DNA of 64,000 nt from JBDSSS01 sp963764195 (GTDB taxonomy: Bacteria > Actinomycetota > Actinomycetes > Actinomycetales > Dermatophilaceae), in contig CAVXRG010000010.1 in the NCBI GenBank assembly GCA_963764195.1, forward strand, positions 248,001 to 312,000. Reading direction: 5' to 3'. The first letter of the stretch is position 1. Each line of letters begins with the position of its first letter. Below are positions 37,073-45,618 of this stretch, one piece after another. The translations under genes and the position numbers were made by a program. The notes under the pieces were generated by a model. It was not told where the DNA came from, did not search any database, and saw only the letters and a list, made by a program, of their open reading frames with translations.

Positions 37073-37182
37073 GGTCGTTCGGCACTGCCGAATCTACCAG
37101 TCGGGAGCCGTGCTCCACGCCGCGCGTGGCTCGGGTTGCGCCCGGTCGCCGCGTTGCTGGGCGGAGGTGGTGCGGGGCGGGC

Positions 37183-37764
<582 letters not shown>

Positions 37765-37929
37765 GCCGTCCTCCTCCTGTGCGGTGCGCTGACGGGCCGG
37801 CGGCGGGTCGCGCTGACGACGACACCGCGATAACTACACGTGCGTCGTTCCCCTGACGGTAGGGCCGATCGCCGGGGCCGTCAATCACCCGGCTCGCGCC
37901 ACGCCGGGGCGATCCCTACCGCCGACAGA

Positions 37930-37955
37930 CATTCACTCTCAAGTGCAAGGTTAAG
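37930..37955 (-). promoter_or_regulatory. Candidate MerR operator/promoter of the resR-like gene
   Basis: The 195-bp gap between DUF151 and the MerR gene contains, on the minus strand, AACCTTGCACTTGAGAGTGA, an AT-richer, imperfectly symmetric site with CTTGAG at its centre. MerR regulators of this locus bind such sequences between stretched -35/-10 elements; this is inference from position and composition. Confidence 0.35.
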
Positions 37956-37959
37956 CCAA

Positions 37960-38487
37960 TCAGCTCGTCGGCGGGTGGCTCGTGTCGTCGCCGGGCCCAC
38001 CCTCGGTGCCCTCGGGATCCTCGGGGTGCTCGAAGTCCTCGGCGGAGACCTGGTCGAGGAACTCCTTGAACTTCTCCACCTCGTCGTCCTCCTCCGAGGA
38101 CACGACGATCGCCGCCTCGTCGAGGATCGAGGGGTCGACGAGGACCTTGGCCCCGGTGCGCAGGGCCAGGGCGATGGCGTCGGAGGCGCGGGCGCTGATC
38201 TCGGCCTGGCCGTCGATGATGAGTGCGGCGTGGAAGACCGAGTCCTTGAGGGCGACGATCCGCACCTCGGTCAGCTCGTGGCCGAGCACGGACAGGATGT
38301 CGCGCATCAGGTCATGGGTCAACGGTCGTGGCGGCACGACGGCCTGCTGGGCATAGGTGATCGCGGCGGCCTCGGCGGCCCCGATCCAGATCGGCAGGTA
38401 GCGGCCCCCGTCACGCTCTCGAAGCAGGACGATGGGCTGGTTCGTCGGCATCTCCACCCGGACGCCAAGGACGTCAACCTCTATCAC
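37960..38487 (-). CDS. DUF151 bifunctional nuclease-family protein
   Basis: 175 residues from the GTG at 38487. DUF151 core: VDVLGVRVEMPTNQPIVLLR, LPIWIGAAEAAAITYAQQ and VSARASDAIALALRTGAKV-like segment (ISARASDAIALALRTG here). A long acidic tail rich in Asp/Glu/Pro follows (residues about 135-175). Homologues were described as nucleases in plants; the bacterial role is unsettled. Matches Rv1829 by position. Confidence 0.92.
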   Translation of the reverse strand: MIEVDVLGVRVEMPTNQPIVLLRERDGGRYLPIWIGAAEAAAITYAQQAVVPPRPLTHDLMRDILSVLGHELTEVRIVALKDSVFHAALIIDGQAEISARASDAIALALRTGAKVLVDPSILDEAAIVVSSEEDDEVEKFKEFLDQVSAEDFEHPEDPEGTEGGPGDDTSHPPTS

Positions 38488-38549
38488 TCCCCCACCGTAC
38501 CCCGCCCGCCGCCGGCGACCCCGGGCGGCCACGGGCGTCCACCGGCGGG

Positions 38550-39272
38550 TCAGCGGCCGAGCCCGGACCGCACGAGGGCGACGTGCAGGGCGAGGCAGGC
38601 CGAGAGGATGTCGGCCTCGCGCTCCTCGCGGGTGCCCCCGGCGCGGCGGGTGGCGAGGACCTGCTCGACGAGACCGATCTCCCGGTCGGCGGCGGTGCGA
38701 AAGGGCCTCAGGTGGCGCGGCTCGATGCCGTGGTCCGCCAGGGCCCGGGCAGCCCCGGCCACCGACAGGGCGTCGGCGTCGAAGTGGCCGGAGGCGTCGG
38801 CCGAGAGCAGCCCATAGGTCTCGAGGGCGTGGAAGGTCTCCTTGTCGATCCCCGTCGCCTCCCGCAGCTCGGGACCGGTGACCGACACGTCGTCACGCCG
38901 GGCGAGCTCGGCGCCCGTCGGGACCGACGGGTCGGGGGCGGGAGCGGTGACCCGTGGCAGTCCCCCGTCGGGTCCGGGGTCGGCCAACCCGCGGTCCATC
39001 GCGTCGAGCGCGTCGCGGATGACCTTGAGCGGCCAGAACCGGTCCCGCTGCGCCGCGAGGACGAACCGGATCCGGTCGAGGTCCTCGGGGGCGTAGGTGC
39101 GGTAGCCGGACGCCGTCCGCTCCGGAGTGATCAGGCCCTCCGCCTCGAGGAAGCGGAGCTTGGACGCCGTGACGTCGGGGAAGTCCCTGCCGAGGTCCTT
39201 GAGGACCTTGCCGATCGTCAGGCGGGTCGAGGGCGCGGCCGGGCGGCCGTCCTCGCCGGAGGCAGGCGTCAT
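38550..39272 (-). CDS. ftsR: MerR-family regulator FtsR
   Basis: 240 residues. HTH at residues 15-85: LTIGKVLKDLGRDFPDVTAS, LRFLEAEGLITPERTASGYR, AAQRDRFWPLKVIRDALD. It matches Rv1828/FtsR of mycobacteria and corynebacteria, an activator of ftsZ, in sequence and in its place directly after garA. A Pro/Gly-rich linker (residues 95-120) joins a second helical domain. Confidence 0.92.
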   Translation of the reverse strand: MTPASGEDGRPAAPSTRLTIGKVLKDLGRDFPDVTASKLRFLEAEGLITPERTASGYRTYAPEDLDRIRFVLAAQRDRFWPLKVIRDALDAMDRGLADPGPDGGLPRVTAPAPDPSVPTGAELARRDDVSVTGPELREATGIDKETFHALETYGLLSADASGHFDADALSVAGAARALADHGIEPRHLRPFRTAADREIGLVEQVLATRRAGGTREEREADILSACLALHVALVRSGLGR

Positions 39273-39281
39273 CCGCAGGGG

Positions 39282-39728
39282 TCAGGCCGAGTAGTAGACG
39301 AGGCGGAACTTGCCGATCTGGACCTCGTCACCGGTCTGCAGCACGATCTCGTCGATCCGCTCTCGGTTGACGTAGGTCCCGTTGAGCGAGCCGGCGTCCT
39401 TGACGGCATACCCTGCGTCGGTCGCGGTGAAGAGCGCGTGCTTGCGCGAGACGGTCACGTCGTCGAGGAAGATGTCCGAGTCGGGGTGACGCCCGGTCCA
39501 CACCTGGGCGTCGTCGAGCAGGAAGCGCGCTCCGGTGTTCGGTCCGCGCAGGACGATGAGCAGCGCCGTCCCGGGGCGCAGTGCCTGGATGGTCGCCTGG
39601 TCCTCGGTGTTGAGCCCGCGGGAGGTGCTGGCCTCCTGGTGCTCGACCTCCTGGGACGGCACACCCTGGAACCGCATGGTGCGGGGCTCGACGTTGCCGT
39701 CGTCGGGATCGGGCTGGTCGCTCGACAT
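39282..39728 (-). CDS. garA: FHA-domain protein GarA/OdhI
   Basis: 148 residues. C-terminal FHA domain: VWTGRHPDSDIFLDDVTVSR, KHALF, then SLNGTYVNRERID. GarA inhibits 2-oxoglutarate dehydrogenase and regulates glutamate metabolism; phosphorylation of an N-terminal ETTS motif by PknB/PknG switches it off. I do not find ETTS here; the nearest element is EASTS at about residue 33. Adjacent to ftsR (9 bp) and gcvH. Confidence 0.9.
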   Translation of the reverse strand: MSSDQPDPDDGNVEPRTMRFQGVPSQEVEHQEASTSRGLNTEDQATIQALRPGTALLIVLRGPNTGARFLLDDAQVWTGRHPDSDIFLDDVTVSRKHALFTATDAGYAVKDAGSLNGTYVNRERIDEIVLQTGDEVQIGKFRLVYYSA

Positions 39729-39819
39729 GCAGTCCTCCTCGTCGGGTGTGTGGGTCTCTCGGCGAGATCCACTCTAGATCACTGGTGCCGGGTGGCCGGT
39801 GGGCCGCTCAGGCCTCGGC

Positions 39820-40206
39820 TCAGGACAGCGACGCGCGGTACGCGTCGGCCTCCATCAGACCGTCGAGGGCCCCGGTGTCAGCCAGCCGCATCTCGAACAT
39901 CCAGCCCTCCCCGTAGGGGTCGGAGTTGATCAGCTCGGGGGCGGCCTCGAGGGCGGGATTCGTCGCGGTGACCTCCCCTTCGAGCGGGGCGTAGACGTCG
40001 CTGACCGACTTCGTCGACTCGACCTCGCCGCAGGCGTCACCGACGCTGACGCTGTCGCCGACGGACGGGAGGGACACGTAGACGACGTCCCCGAGGGCCT
40101 CCTGTGCGAAGGCGGTGATCCCGATGCGCACCGTGTCGCCGTCGGCGCGGACCCACTCGTGGTCGCTCGTGTAGCGCAGGTCGTCCGGGTGCTCGAGCGT
40201 GCTCAT
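39820..40206 (-). CDS. gcvH: Glycine cleavage system H protein
   Basis: 128 residues. The lipoylation site lies in GEVESTKSVSDVYAP (Lys at about residue 65), in the right context for GcvH. It shuttles the aminomethyl group between P, T and L proteins. It heads the garA-ftsR block and is separated by 157 bp from the DUF881 gene upstream, a gap with no other gene. Confidence 0.96.
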   Translation of the reverse strand: MSTLEHPDDLRYTSDHEWVRADGDTVRIGITAFAQEALGDVVYVSLPSVGDSVSVGDACGEVESTKSVSDVYAPLEGEVTATNPALEAAPELINSDPYGEGWMFEMRLADTGALDGLMEADAYRASLS

Positions 40207-40363
40207 GTCTCTCCTGTCAGCGTGGCGCCCTGCCCGGGGGGTCGGGACGGCAGTGGTGGGTCCCCGAGGGGGTGGGCAGTTGGAAGGATGCCATGCCCGG
40301 GCCCGCGGCGCAGCCGTACGCCCCCAGCGCGTCCGGACGGTCGAGGGGGCCGCAGGTCGGCGG

Positions 40364-41194
40364 TCACGACACGGGCTTGGCGTGGGTGGGGTCGACGAGG
40401 GTGTGGAGCGAGGTGATCTCGAGCTCGGGGACCTCGACGACGGTCGCAGTTGCGCCCTTCTGACGGACCGTCTCGACGATGCCGCCGGGGATCGTCATCG
40501 CGGACGAGAGCGTGCGGGAGTCGCCGATCGCCGAGACGACGAAGGGGCGGGGCACGGGGATCCCGTCGATGAGCAGGGACGTGCCCCGATCGGACAGGTA
40601 CGAGGACGCGACGACCCGCACGCCCCCGACGTCGATCGCCTCCGCGCCCGCGTCCCGCAGCTCCTCGATGAGGTCGAGCACGACCGGCGCCGTCACCTGC
40701 GCGTCGGGGTCGCTCACCGTCACGGTGATCCCCTGGCCTCTGGCCCCGAGCGTGCCGGCCAGGACGCCGAGGGTGTCGACGCGCTTCTGGGCCTGGGCGA
40801 GCGCCTCGGCCGTGGTCCCGGTGCCGCTCTTGAGACGGTCGCGGGTCGTCTCGAGCTCGCGAATCTGCTGGTCGAGCCGCGAGCTGCGCAGCGAGACGTC
40901 GTCGAGGACGCGGATGAGGTCGGGTTGGCTCAGGCCGCTCAGGCTCTTCTGGTTCGTCAGCTGCACCTGGGTGGCGATCGCGACACCGAGGGCGAGCGCG
41001 AGCAGGGCGCCGAGCAGGTTGGCCTTCGTGTTGCGGGGCCGGCCCATCCGCAGCAGGCGTCGCCAGGCTGCGGCGCCCTCGACGTGCCCCCGCAGTGTCT
41101 CGTGGTCGCGGAACGGGTCACCGTCGGTGTCGGTGGTGCGAGGTGCCGGGACCTGCTCGGGCGCCGTGTCCTCACTCATCGGCTCAGGACTCAT
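40364..41194 (-). CDS. DUF881 membrane protein (Rv1825-like)
   Basis: About 276 residues; ATG at 41194 or 41179 (both preceded by the same short repeat GAGCCGATGAGT). One membrane helix (NLLGALLALALGVAIATQVQ), a coiled coil (LRSSRLDQQIRELETTRDRL) and the DUF881 domain (GITVTVSDPDA, ALDVGG-type strand, VVSAIGD). Mycobacterial homologues sit in the same block next to the small basic protein and are linked to the cell envelope or division. Confidence 0.87.
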   Translation of the reverse strand: MSPEPMSEDTAPEQVPAPRTTDTDGDPFRDHETLRGHVEGAAAWRRLLRMGRPRNTKANLLGALLALALGVAIATQVQLTNQKSLSGLSQPDLIRVLDDVSLRSSRLDQQIRELETTRDRLKSGTGTTAEALAQAQKRVDTLGVLAGTLGARGQGITVTVSDPDAQVTAPVVLDLIEELRDAGAEAIDVGGVRVVASSYLSDRGTSLLIDGIPVPRPFVVSAIGDSRTLSSAMTIPGGIVETVRQKGATATVVEVPELEITSLHTLVDPTHAKPVS

Positions 41195-41198
41195 CGGC

Positions 41199-41531
41199 TC
41201 AGGCCTTGAAGAGGTGTCGGCGGATCGAGGCGACGTTGGAGAAGATCCGGACCCCGAGGACGACGACGACACCCGTCGAGAGCTGGGCTCCGACGCCGAG
41301 CTGGTCGCCGAGGAAGACGATGAAGGCCGCGACGAGGACGTTGGACAGGAAGGAGACGACGAAGACCTTGTCGTTGAAGATCCCGTCCAGCACGGCCCGC
41401 ACCGCTCCGAACACCGCGTCGAGGGCGGCGATGACCGCGATCGGGAGGTAGGGCTGCAGCCAGACCGGCACGGACGGGTCGAGGAGCAGACCCACGACGA
41501 GCCCGACCAGCAGGCCGACGGCTGGGATCAC
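41199..41531 (-). CDS. Small basic protein (DUF1290)
   Basis: 110 residues; the GTG at 41531 is chosen for its GGAAGGA site and for starting at IPAVGLLVGLVVGLL. Three membrane helices, with conserved ALDAVFGAVRAVLDG and NDKVFVVSFLSN motifs of the Sbp family. Always found between the two DUF881 genes in Actinobacteria; function unknown. Confidence 0.92.
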   Translation of the reverse strand: MIPAVGLLVGLVVGLLLDPSVPVWLQPYLPIAVIAALDAVFGAVRAVLDGIFNDKVFVVSFLSNVLVAAFIVFLGDQLGVGAQLSTGVVVVLGVRIFSNVASIRRHLFKA

Positions 41532-41565
41532 GGGACACTTCCTTCCTGGACGACGGGTCGGGCAC

Positions 41566-42627
41566 TCACTGCGGCGGCCCGTCCGTCGGACTCCCGCCAC
41601 CACCGGCGGCGGGCACCGAGGCAGTACCGGACGCGCCCGACCCTACGTCGGGCGGCAGCGCCTGCGCGACCGAGAGCCGGGGGCCGGAGTCACCCGGGAC
41701 GGTGACCGTGTCCGCGGCGGCGAGCGTCGCGCGGATCGCGAAGTCGGACTCGAGCTGGTCGAGGTAGACCCCGGCGAACGACGGGCCGAAGAGCTTCTGG
41801 ATCGAGTCGGGGTCGCCGATGGCGCTGACCACGTAGGGGCGCGACAGGGGCCGGAAGTCGACGATGATCGCCTGGCCGGCGAACCGGATCGCGGCGGTCG
41901 CCGTGAGGCGGTGGCCGTTGATGGCGATCGCCTCGGCTCCCGAGCCCCACAGCCCGTTGACGAGGATCTGGAGGTCCGCCGAGGAGACCCGGCCGGCGTC
42001 GAAGCCGCCGGAGGGGCGAGCTCCGGCGTTGGCCTGGTCGTCGAGGGCCGCGGCGTCGTCGAGGGTGAGCGTGACTCCCGGTCCGGTGAGCGGCACCGCG
42101 CCGGCCGCCACCTCGAGCCGGCTGATGGTGTCGGTGAGGCCGGTACCCCCGGCCTGCTTGAGGGCGAGGTCCTCGTAGCCGCGGACCTCCTTGCCGAGGG
42201 CCGCGATCTGGCTCTCCTGAGCCGTCCCCCGCGTCTGGAGGGCCTCGATCCTCGTCACGAGCTCGTCCTTGACCGTCGCACCGGCCGTCGGCTTCGCCCT
42301 GACCGACAGCGCCCCGAGGGCGAAGAGGAAACCGGTGAGCAGGGCCATCACGATGACGATGACCGAACGGGTGGAGGTCGCGGCGGGCAGCCCGGACCGG
42401 GACCGCCGGTCGGCCGCCTCCTGGTAACCGCCGTCGAGGGGCCGCTCGAGCATCGAGGTGAGCAGCGTCATCGACGCGTCGGGCCGACGGCGGGCGGCCT
42501 GGCTGTCCCGCGCGTGGGGTGAGCTCGACGTCGGCGCGGGTCCCTCGGCCGGCTCGGGTGGCTCGGTCGGCTCGGGTGGCTCGGTCGGCTCGGTCGGCTC
42601 GGTCGGCTCCGGCGGTGTCGCGCTCAT
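41566..42627 (-). CDS. DUF881 membrane protein (Rv1823-like)
   Basis: 353 residues, ATG at 42627 overlapping pgsA (ATGA). The N-terminus carries Pro-Thr-Glu repeats (PTEPTEPTEPPEPTEPPEP) encoded by 15-bp-type tandem repeats at about 42540-42605. One membrane helix (VIVIVMALLTGFLFALGAL), a coiled coil and a DUF881 domain (PGVTLTLDDAA, AINGHRLTATAAIRF, VVSAIGDPDSIQ) follow. Likely forms an envelope complex with its paralogue and Sbp. Confidence 0.9.
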   Translation of the reverse strand: MSATPPEPTEPTEPTEPPEPTEPPEPAEGPAPTSSSPHARDSQAARRRPDASMTLLTSMLERPLDGGYQEAADRRSRSGLPAATSTRSVIVIVMALLTGFLFALGALSVRAKPTAGATVKDELVTRIEALQTRGTAQESQIAALGKEVRGYEDLALKQAGGTGLTDTISRLEVAAGAVPLTGPGVTLTLDDAAALDDQANAGARPSGGFDAGRVSSADLQILVNGLWGSGAEAIAINGHRLTATAAIRFAGQAIIVDFRPLSRPYVVSAIGDPDSIQKLFGPSFAGVYLDQLESDFAIRATLAAADTVTVPGDSGPRLSVAQALPPDVGSGASGTASVPAAGGGGSPTDGPPQ

Positions 42628-43217
42628 GGGGTCACCACCCCCCGGCCGCGGGCCAGCACGGCCCGGCCCTGGACGGCATACAGCACGGCCGCGAGCCAGT
42701 AGAGCGTGACGCCCCACCAGGCGAAACCCCACCCGAGCGGCAGGGCGACGGCGCCGACCCAGTCGTCACGGTGGCCGAGCAGCAGCAGCGGGAAGGCGTA
42801 GAGCAGGTTGAAGGTGGCGGCCTTGCCGACGAAGTGCACCGGGAGGCCGACCTGGCCACGGCGCCGGAGGAACCACAACATCACCGCCATCGCGACCTCG
42901 CGAGAGAGGATCGCGAGGACGAGCCACAGCGGGATGAGGTCGCGCCAGGCGAGCCCGACGAGCGTGGTGAGGATGTAGAGCCGGTCCGCGATCGGGTCGA
43001 GCAGCTCCCCCAGGCGGGACTCCATGTGGAAGGCGCGGGCGATCTTGCCGTCGAGGTAGTCGGTGATCCCCGAGAGCGCGAGGATGACGAAGGCGAGCAG
43101 GTCCTGGCCCGAGAGGATCGCCCAGAGGAAGACGGGGACGCCGGCGAGGCGCAGCATCGACAGCAGGTTGGGAGGGGTCAGCAGCGTGCGGGCCGGCGAC
43201 GGCCGTCCCTGCTTCAT
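42624..43217 (-). CDS. CDP-alcohol phosphatidyltransferase (PgsA-like)
   Basis: 197 residues, ATG at 43217 with AGGGGAG before it. The CDP-alcohol signature DG-x2-AR-x8-G-x3-D-x3-D is complete (DYLDGKIARAF...GELLDPIADR). Several membrane helices. By synteny with Rv1822 (pgsA2) it probably makes phosphatidylglycerol phosphate or a related lipid, but the alcohol acceptor is not certain. Confidence 0.9.
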   Translation of the reverse strand: MKQGRPSPARTLLTPPNLLSMLRLAGVPVFLWAILSGQDLLAFVILALSGITDYLDGKIARAFHMESRLGELLDPIADRLYILTTLVGLAWRDLIPLWLVLAILSREVAMAVMLWFLRRRGQVGLPVHFVGKAATFNLLYAFPLLLLGHRDDWVGAVALPLGWGFAWWGVTLYWLAAVLYAVQGRAVLARGRGVVTP

Positions 43218-43265
43218 GCTCCCCTGCCCGGTCACGGGTGAGAGCCTAACCGGCACCCCGAGTGA

Positions 43266-44474
43266 TCACCCCGCGCCGATCCGACCCGCGATGATGCTCG
43301 TGACGATGACGGAGGTGATCGTCACCGTCGCGAAGCCGGCGATGATCATCTTCGGCAGGATCTCGTGCTCGATCGCGGCGACCTCCTCGGGCGTCTCGCC
43401 GGCCCCCTTGGCGGCCTCCTGCGACAGGATCATCGTCCCCGGGAAGCCGAACAGCGAGGTCAGCCCGATCGAGACGGACATGGGGATGCTGTAGCCGAGC
43501 AGCTTGCCCACGAGCGCCGAGAAGCCGGCGATGCCGGCGACCCCGAAGACGAAGGTGACCAGTAGCGGGAAGGCGAGGGCGGAGACCTCCGAGGGCTTCA
43601 CGGTCGCAAGCGGCCCGAACACGAGGATCATGATGGCCAGCATCATCAGGCCGAAGGCGTCGATGCCGGCGAGCACCGACGGCTTGAAGATCCCGGCCGT
43701 GCGCAGCGCGATCCCGAAGAGGAGCGCGACGACGAAGGTGTTGAGGATGCCGTCCGTGAGGTTGTTGATGCCGAGGCTGAGCAGCACGACGGCCCCGACG
43801 ACGAGGAGCGTGCCCGGAGTGGTCCGCAGCGCCGCGGGCAGACGGGACGCCGAGGCCGCCTCCTCGCTGGGCACCTCGACGGGAGCGAGGGTGCCGGCGC
43901 GGTACTCCCCCTTGAGCCGCGCGGCCTCCCGTCGGAGCAGGATCGAGGTGAGCGGGAAGCCGACGAGGCCTTGCAGCGCCGCGATGAGCACCGGGAAGAC
44001 GGCGATGCTCGTCAAGCCGACCCCGAGGGCCGCCTCCTGCACGATGAGGACCGAGATCGTGCCGCCACTGAGCGCGCCCGTGCCCGAGACGATGAAGTCG
44101 AGGGCCTGGGCGTAGCCGTCCGCGGCGGTCCCGCTGATCTGGCTGCCGAAGACGAGCCCGGCAACAAGGAGCAGGACGCCGATGCCGACGACCGTCGCGA
44201 CCCCGATGAGGAAGGTCTTCCACTGCTTCTTGAAGTCGTCGAGGCTGATCATCGTGCCGAGGTGCACGATGATGAAGCCGACCACGACACCGGCGAGACC
44301 GAGCAGGGATGAGCTCGCCAGCAGGTCCTCCGGGAAGATGTCGGTGAGGAAGCCGACGAGGAAGATGATCGACGCGACGAACAGCGACGACAGCAGTGAC
44401 TTCGTCTTCTTGGCGACGAGGTCGCTGACCGTCCAGACGAGCATGACGATCACGAAGGCAAGCACGGGATTCAT
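43266..44474 (-). CDS. GltS-like sodium/carboxylate symporter family membrane protein
   Basis: 402 residues, about ten membrane helices in two repeats with a hydrophilic loop near residues 200-230. Glycine-rich re-entrant motifs (SGTGALSGGTISVL, SLFGFPGTMILSQEA) resemble those of Na+/glutamate symporters. Its position just downstream of glutaminase and aminopeptidase genes on the same strand supports glutamate or a related anion, but transport substrate is inference. Confidence 0.75.
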   Translation of the reverse strand: MNPVLAFVIVMLVWTVSDLVAKKTKSLLSSLFVASIIFLVGFLTDIFPEDLLASSSLLGLAGVVVGFIIVHLGTMISLDDFKKQWKTFLIGVATVVGIGVLLLVAGLVFGSQISGTAADGYAQALDFIVSGTGALSGGTISVLIVQEAALGVGLTSIAVFPVLIAALQGLVGFPLTSILLRREAARLKGEYRAGTLAPVEVPSEEAASASRLPAALRTTPGTLLVVGAVVLLSLGINNLTDGILNTFVVALLFGIALRTAGIFKPSVLAGIDAFGLMMLAIMILVFGPLATVKPSEVSALAFPLLVTFVFGVAGIAGFSALVGKLLGYSIPMSVSIGLTSLFGFPGTMILSQEAAKGAGETPEEVAAIEHEILPKMIIAGFATVTITSVIVTSIIAGRIGAG

Positions 44475-44613
44475 GGGTACCTCTGGCTCTCAACTGAGGG
44501 GTGACACCGGTCTCGCCGTCGAGCCCACCGGCTCGGGCCCGGGCGCGGCCCCGGGGCCGTGGCCGACGAGGTGCGGGCTGGCGCCAGCATGGCGTCCCGG
44601 TCGCCGGGAGGGA

Positions 44614-45618
44614 TCACCCCGAGCGGGTGACCGGTGAGACCCTCGAGGCGAAGACATTGAGGCCCAGCTCGCTCGAGAGCCTCCGGGTGATGAGCCGGCC
44701 GCGCACGCTGTTGCCCGCCGCGTCGAGGCGTGGCGACCAGGTCGCCAGCCCGCCCTTGCCCGGTGAGACCGTGACGATCGCACCGCTGACCCCGCTCTTG
44801 CCCGGCAGGCCGATGTCCCAGAGCCAGTCCCCCGACCGTTCGTAGAGGCCTGCGGTCGCCATCACCGCGAGGACCTTCGCGCAGCTCTCCTCGTCGACGA
44901 CGGCCCGGCCGGTCAACGGGTTGACCCCTCCGTCGGCCAGGGTCGCGGCCATCACGGCAAGGTCGTGGGTGTCGACGGACAGGGAGCACTGCCGCGTGTA
45001 GACGTCGGTGGCCACGTCGGGATCGCCGCGGAGACTGCCGTAGCTGTGGAGCAGGTGGGCGATGCCGTGGTTGCGCAGGTTGGTGCGCGACTCGCTCTCG
45101 TGGACGGCCTCGTCGACGGCGAGCGAGCGGCCGGCGAAGTCGCTCAGCCCCGCGCGGACGAGGTCCCAGCCGGCCTCCCTGCCACCAGCGGACTCGACCA
45201 TCAGGCCCGTCGCCGCGATCGCGCCGGCGTTGACCATCGGGTTCATCACACGGTGGTCGTTGAGCTCGACCGCCATGACGGAGTTGAACGGAAGGCCGGT
45301 GGCGTTGGCGCCCACGCGTTCTCGCACGCGCTCGGTCCCCAGCACTGCACAGGCGAGGGCGAGCACGAAGGGTTTCGAGACGCTCTGGATCGAGAAGCGG
45401 ACCCCGACGTCACCCACCTCGAACGCGTTGCCTGCCACCGACACGACGGACACCGCGCAGGCCTCGGGGTCGGCGGCAGCCAGCTGCGGGATGTAGGTGG
45501 CGAGCTCGCCGTCGTGCACCGCGAGGCTCTCCCGGTGGGCGCTGACGACGAGCGCACGCACCGTCCCGTCGTCGGGCAGCCTCCCCGTCGAGACCCTGCC
45601 TCCGGCCCCAGGAGTCAC
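44614..45618 (-). CDS. glsA: Glutaminase (serine-dependent, GlsA family)
   Basis: 334 residues; the GTG at 45618 overlaps the aminopeptidase stop (GTGA). The active-site SxxK is in FSIQSVSKPFVLALAC; NPMVNAGAIA and the LPGKSGVSGAIVTVSPGKGG region match beta-lactamase-fold glutaminases. It hydrolyses glutamine to glutamate and ammonia. Translational coupling to a leucyl aminopeptidase suggests joint peptide/amino-acid use. Confidence 0.95.
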   Translation of the reverse strand: MTPGAGGRVSTGRLPDDGTVRALVVSAHRESLAVHDGELATYIPQLAAADPEACAVSVVSVAGNAFEVGDVGVRFSIQSVSKPFVLALACAVLGTERVRERVGANATGLPFNSVMAVELNDHRVMNPMVNAGAIAATGLMVESAGGREAGWDLVRAGLSDFAGRSLAVDEAVHESESRTNLRNHGIAHLLHSYGSLRGDPDVATDVYTRQCSLSVDTHDLAVMAATLADGGVNPLTGRAVVDEESCAKVLAVMATAGLYERSGDWLWDIGLPGKSGVSGAIVTVSPGKGGLATWSPRLDAAGNSVRGRLITRRLSSELGLNVFASRVSPVTRSG

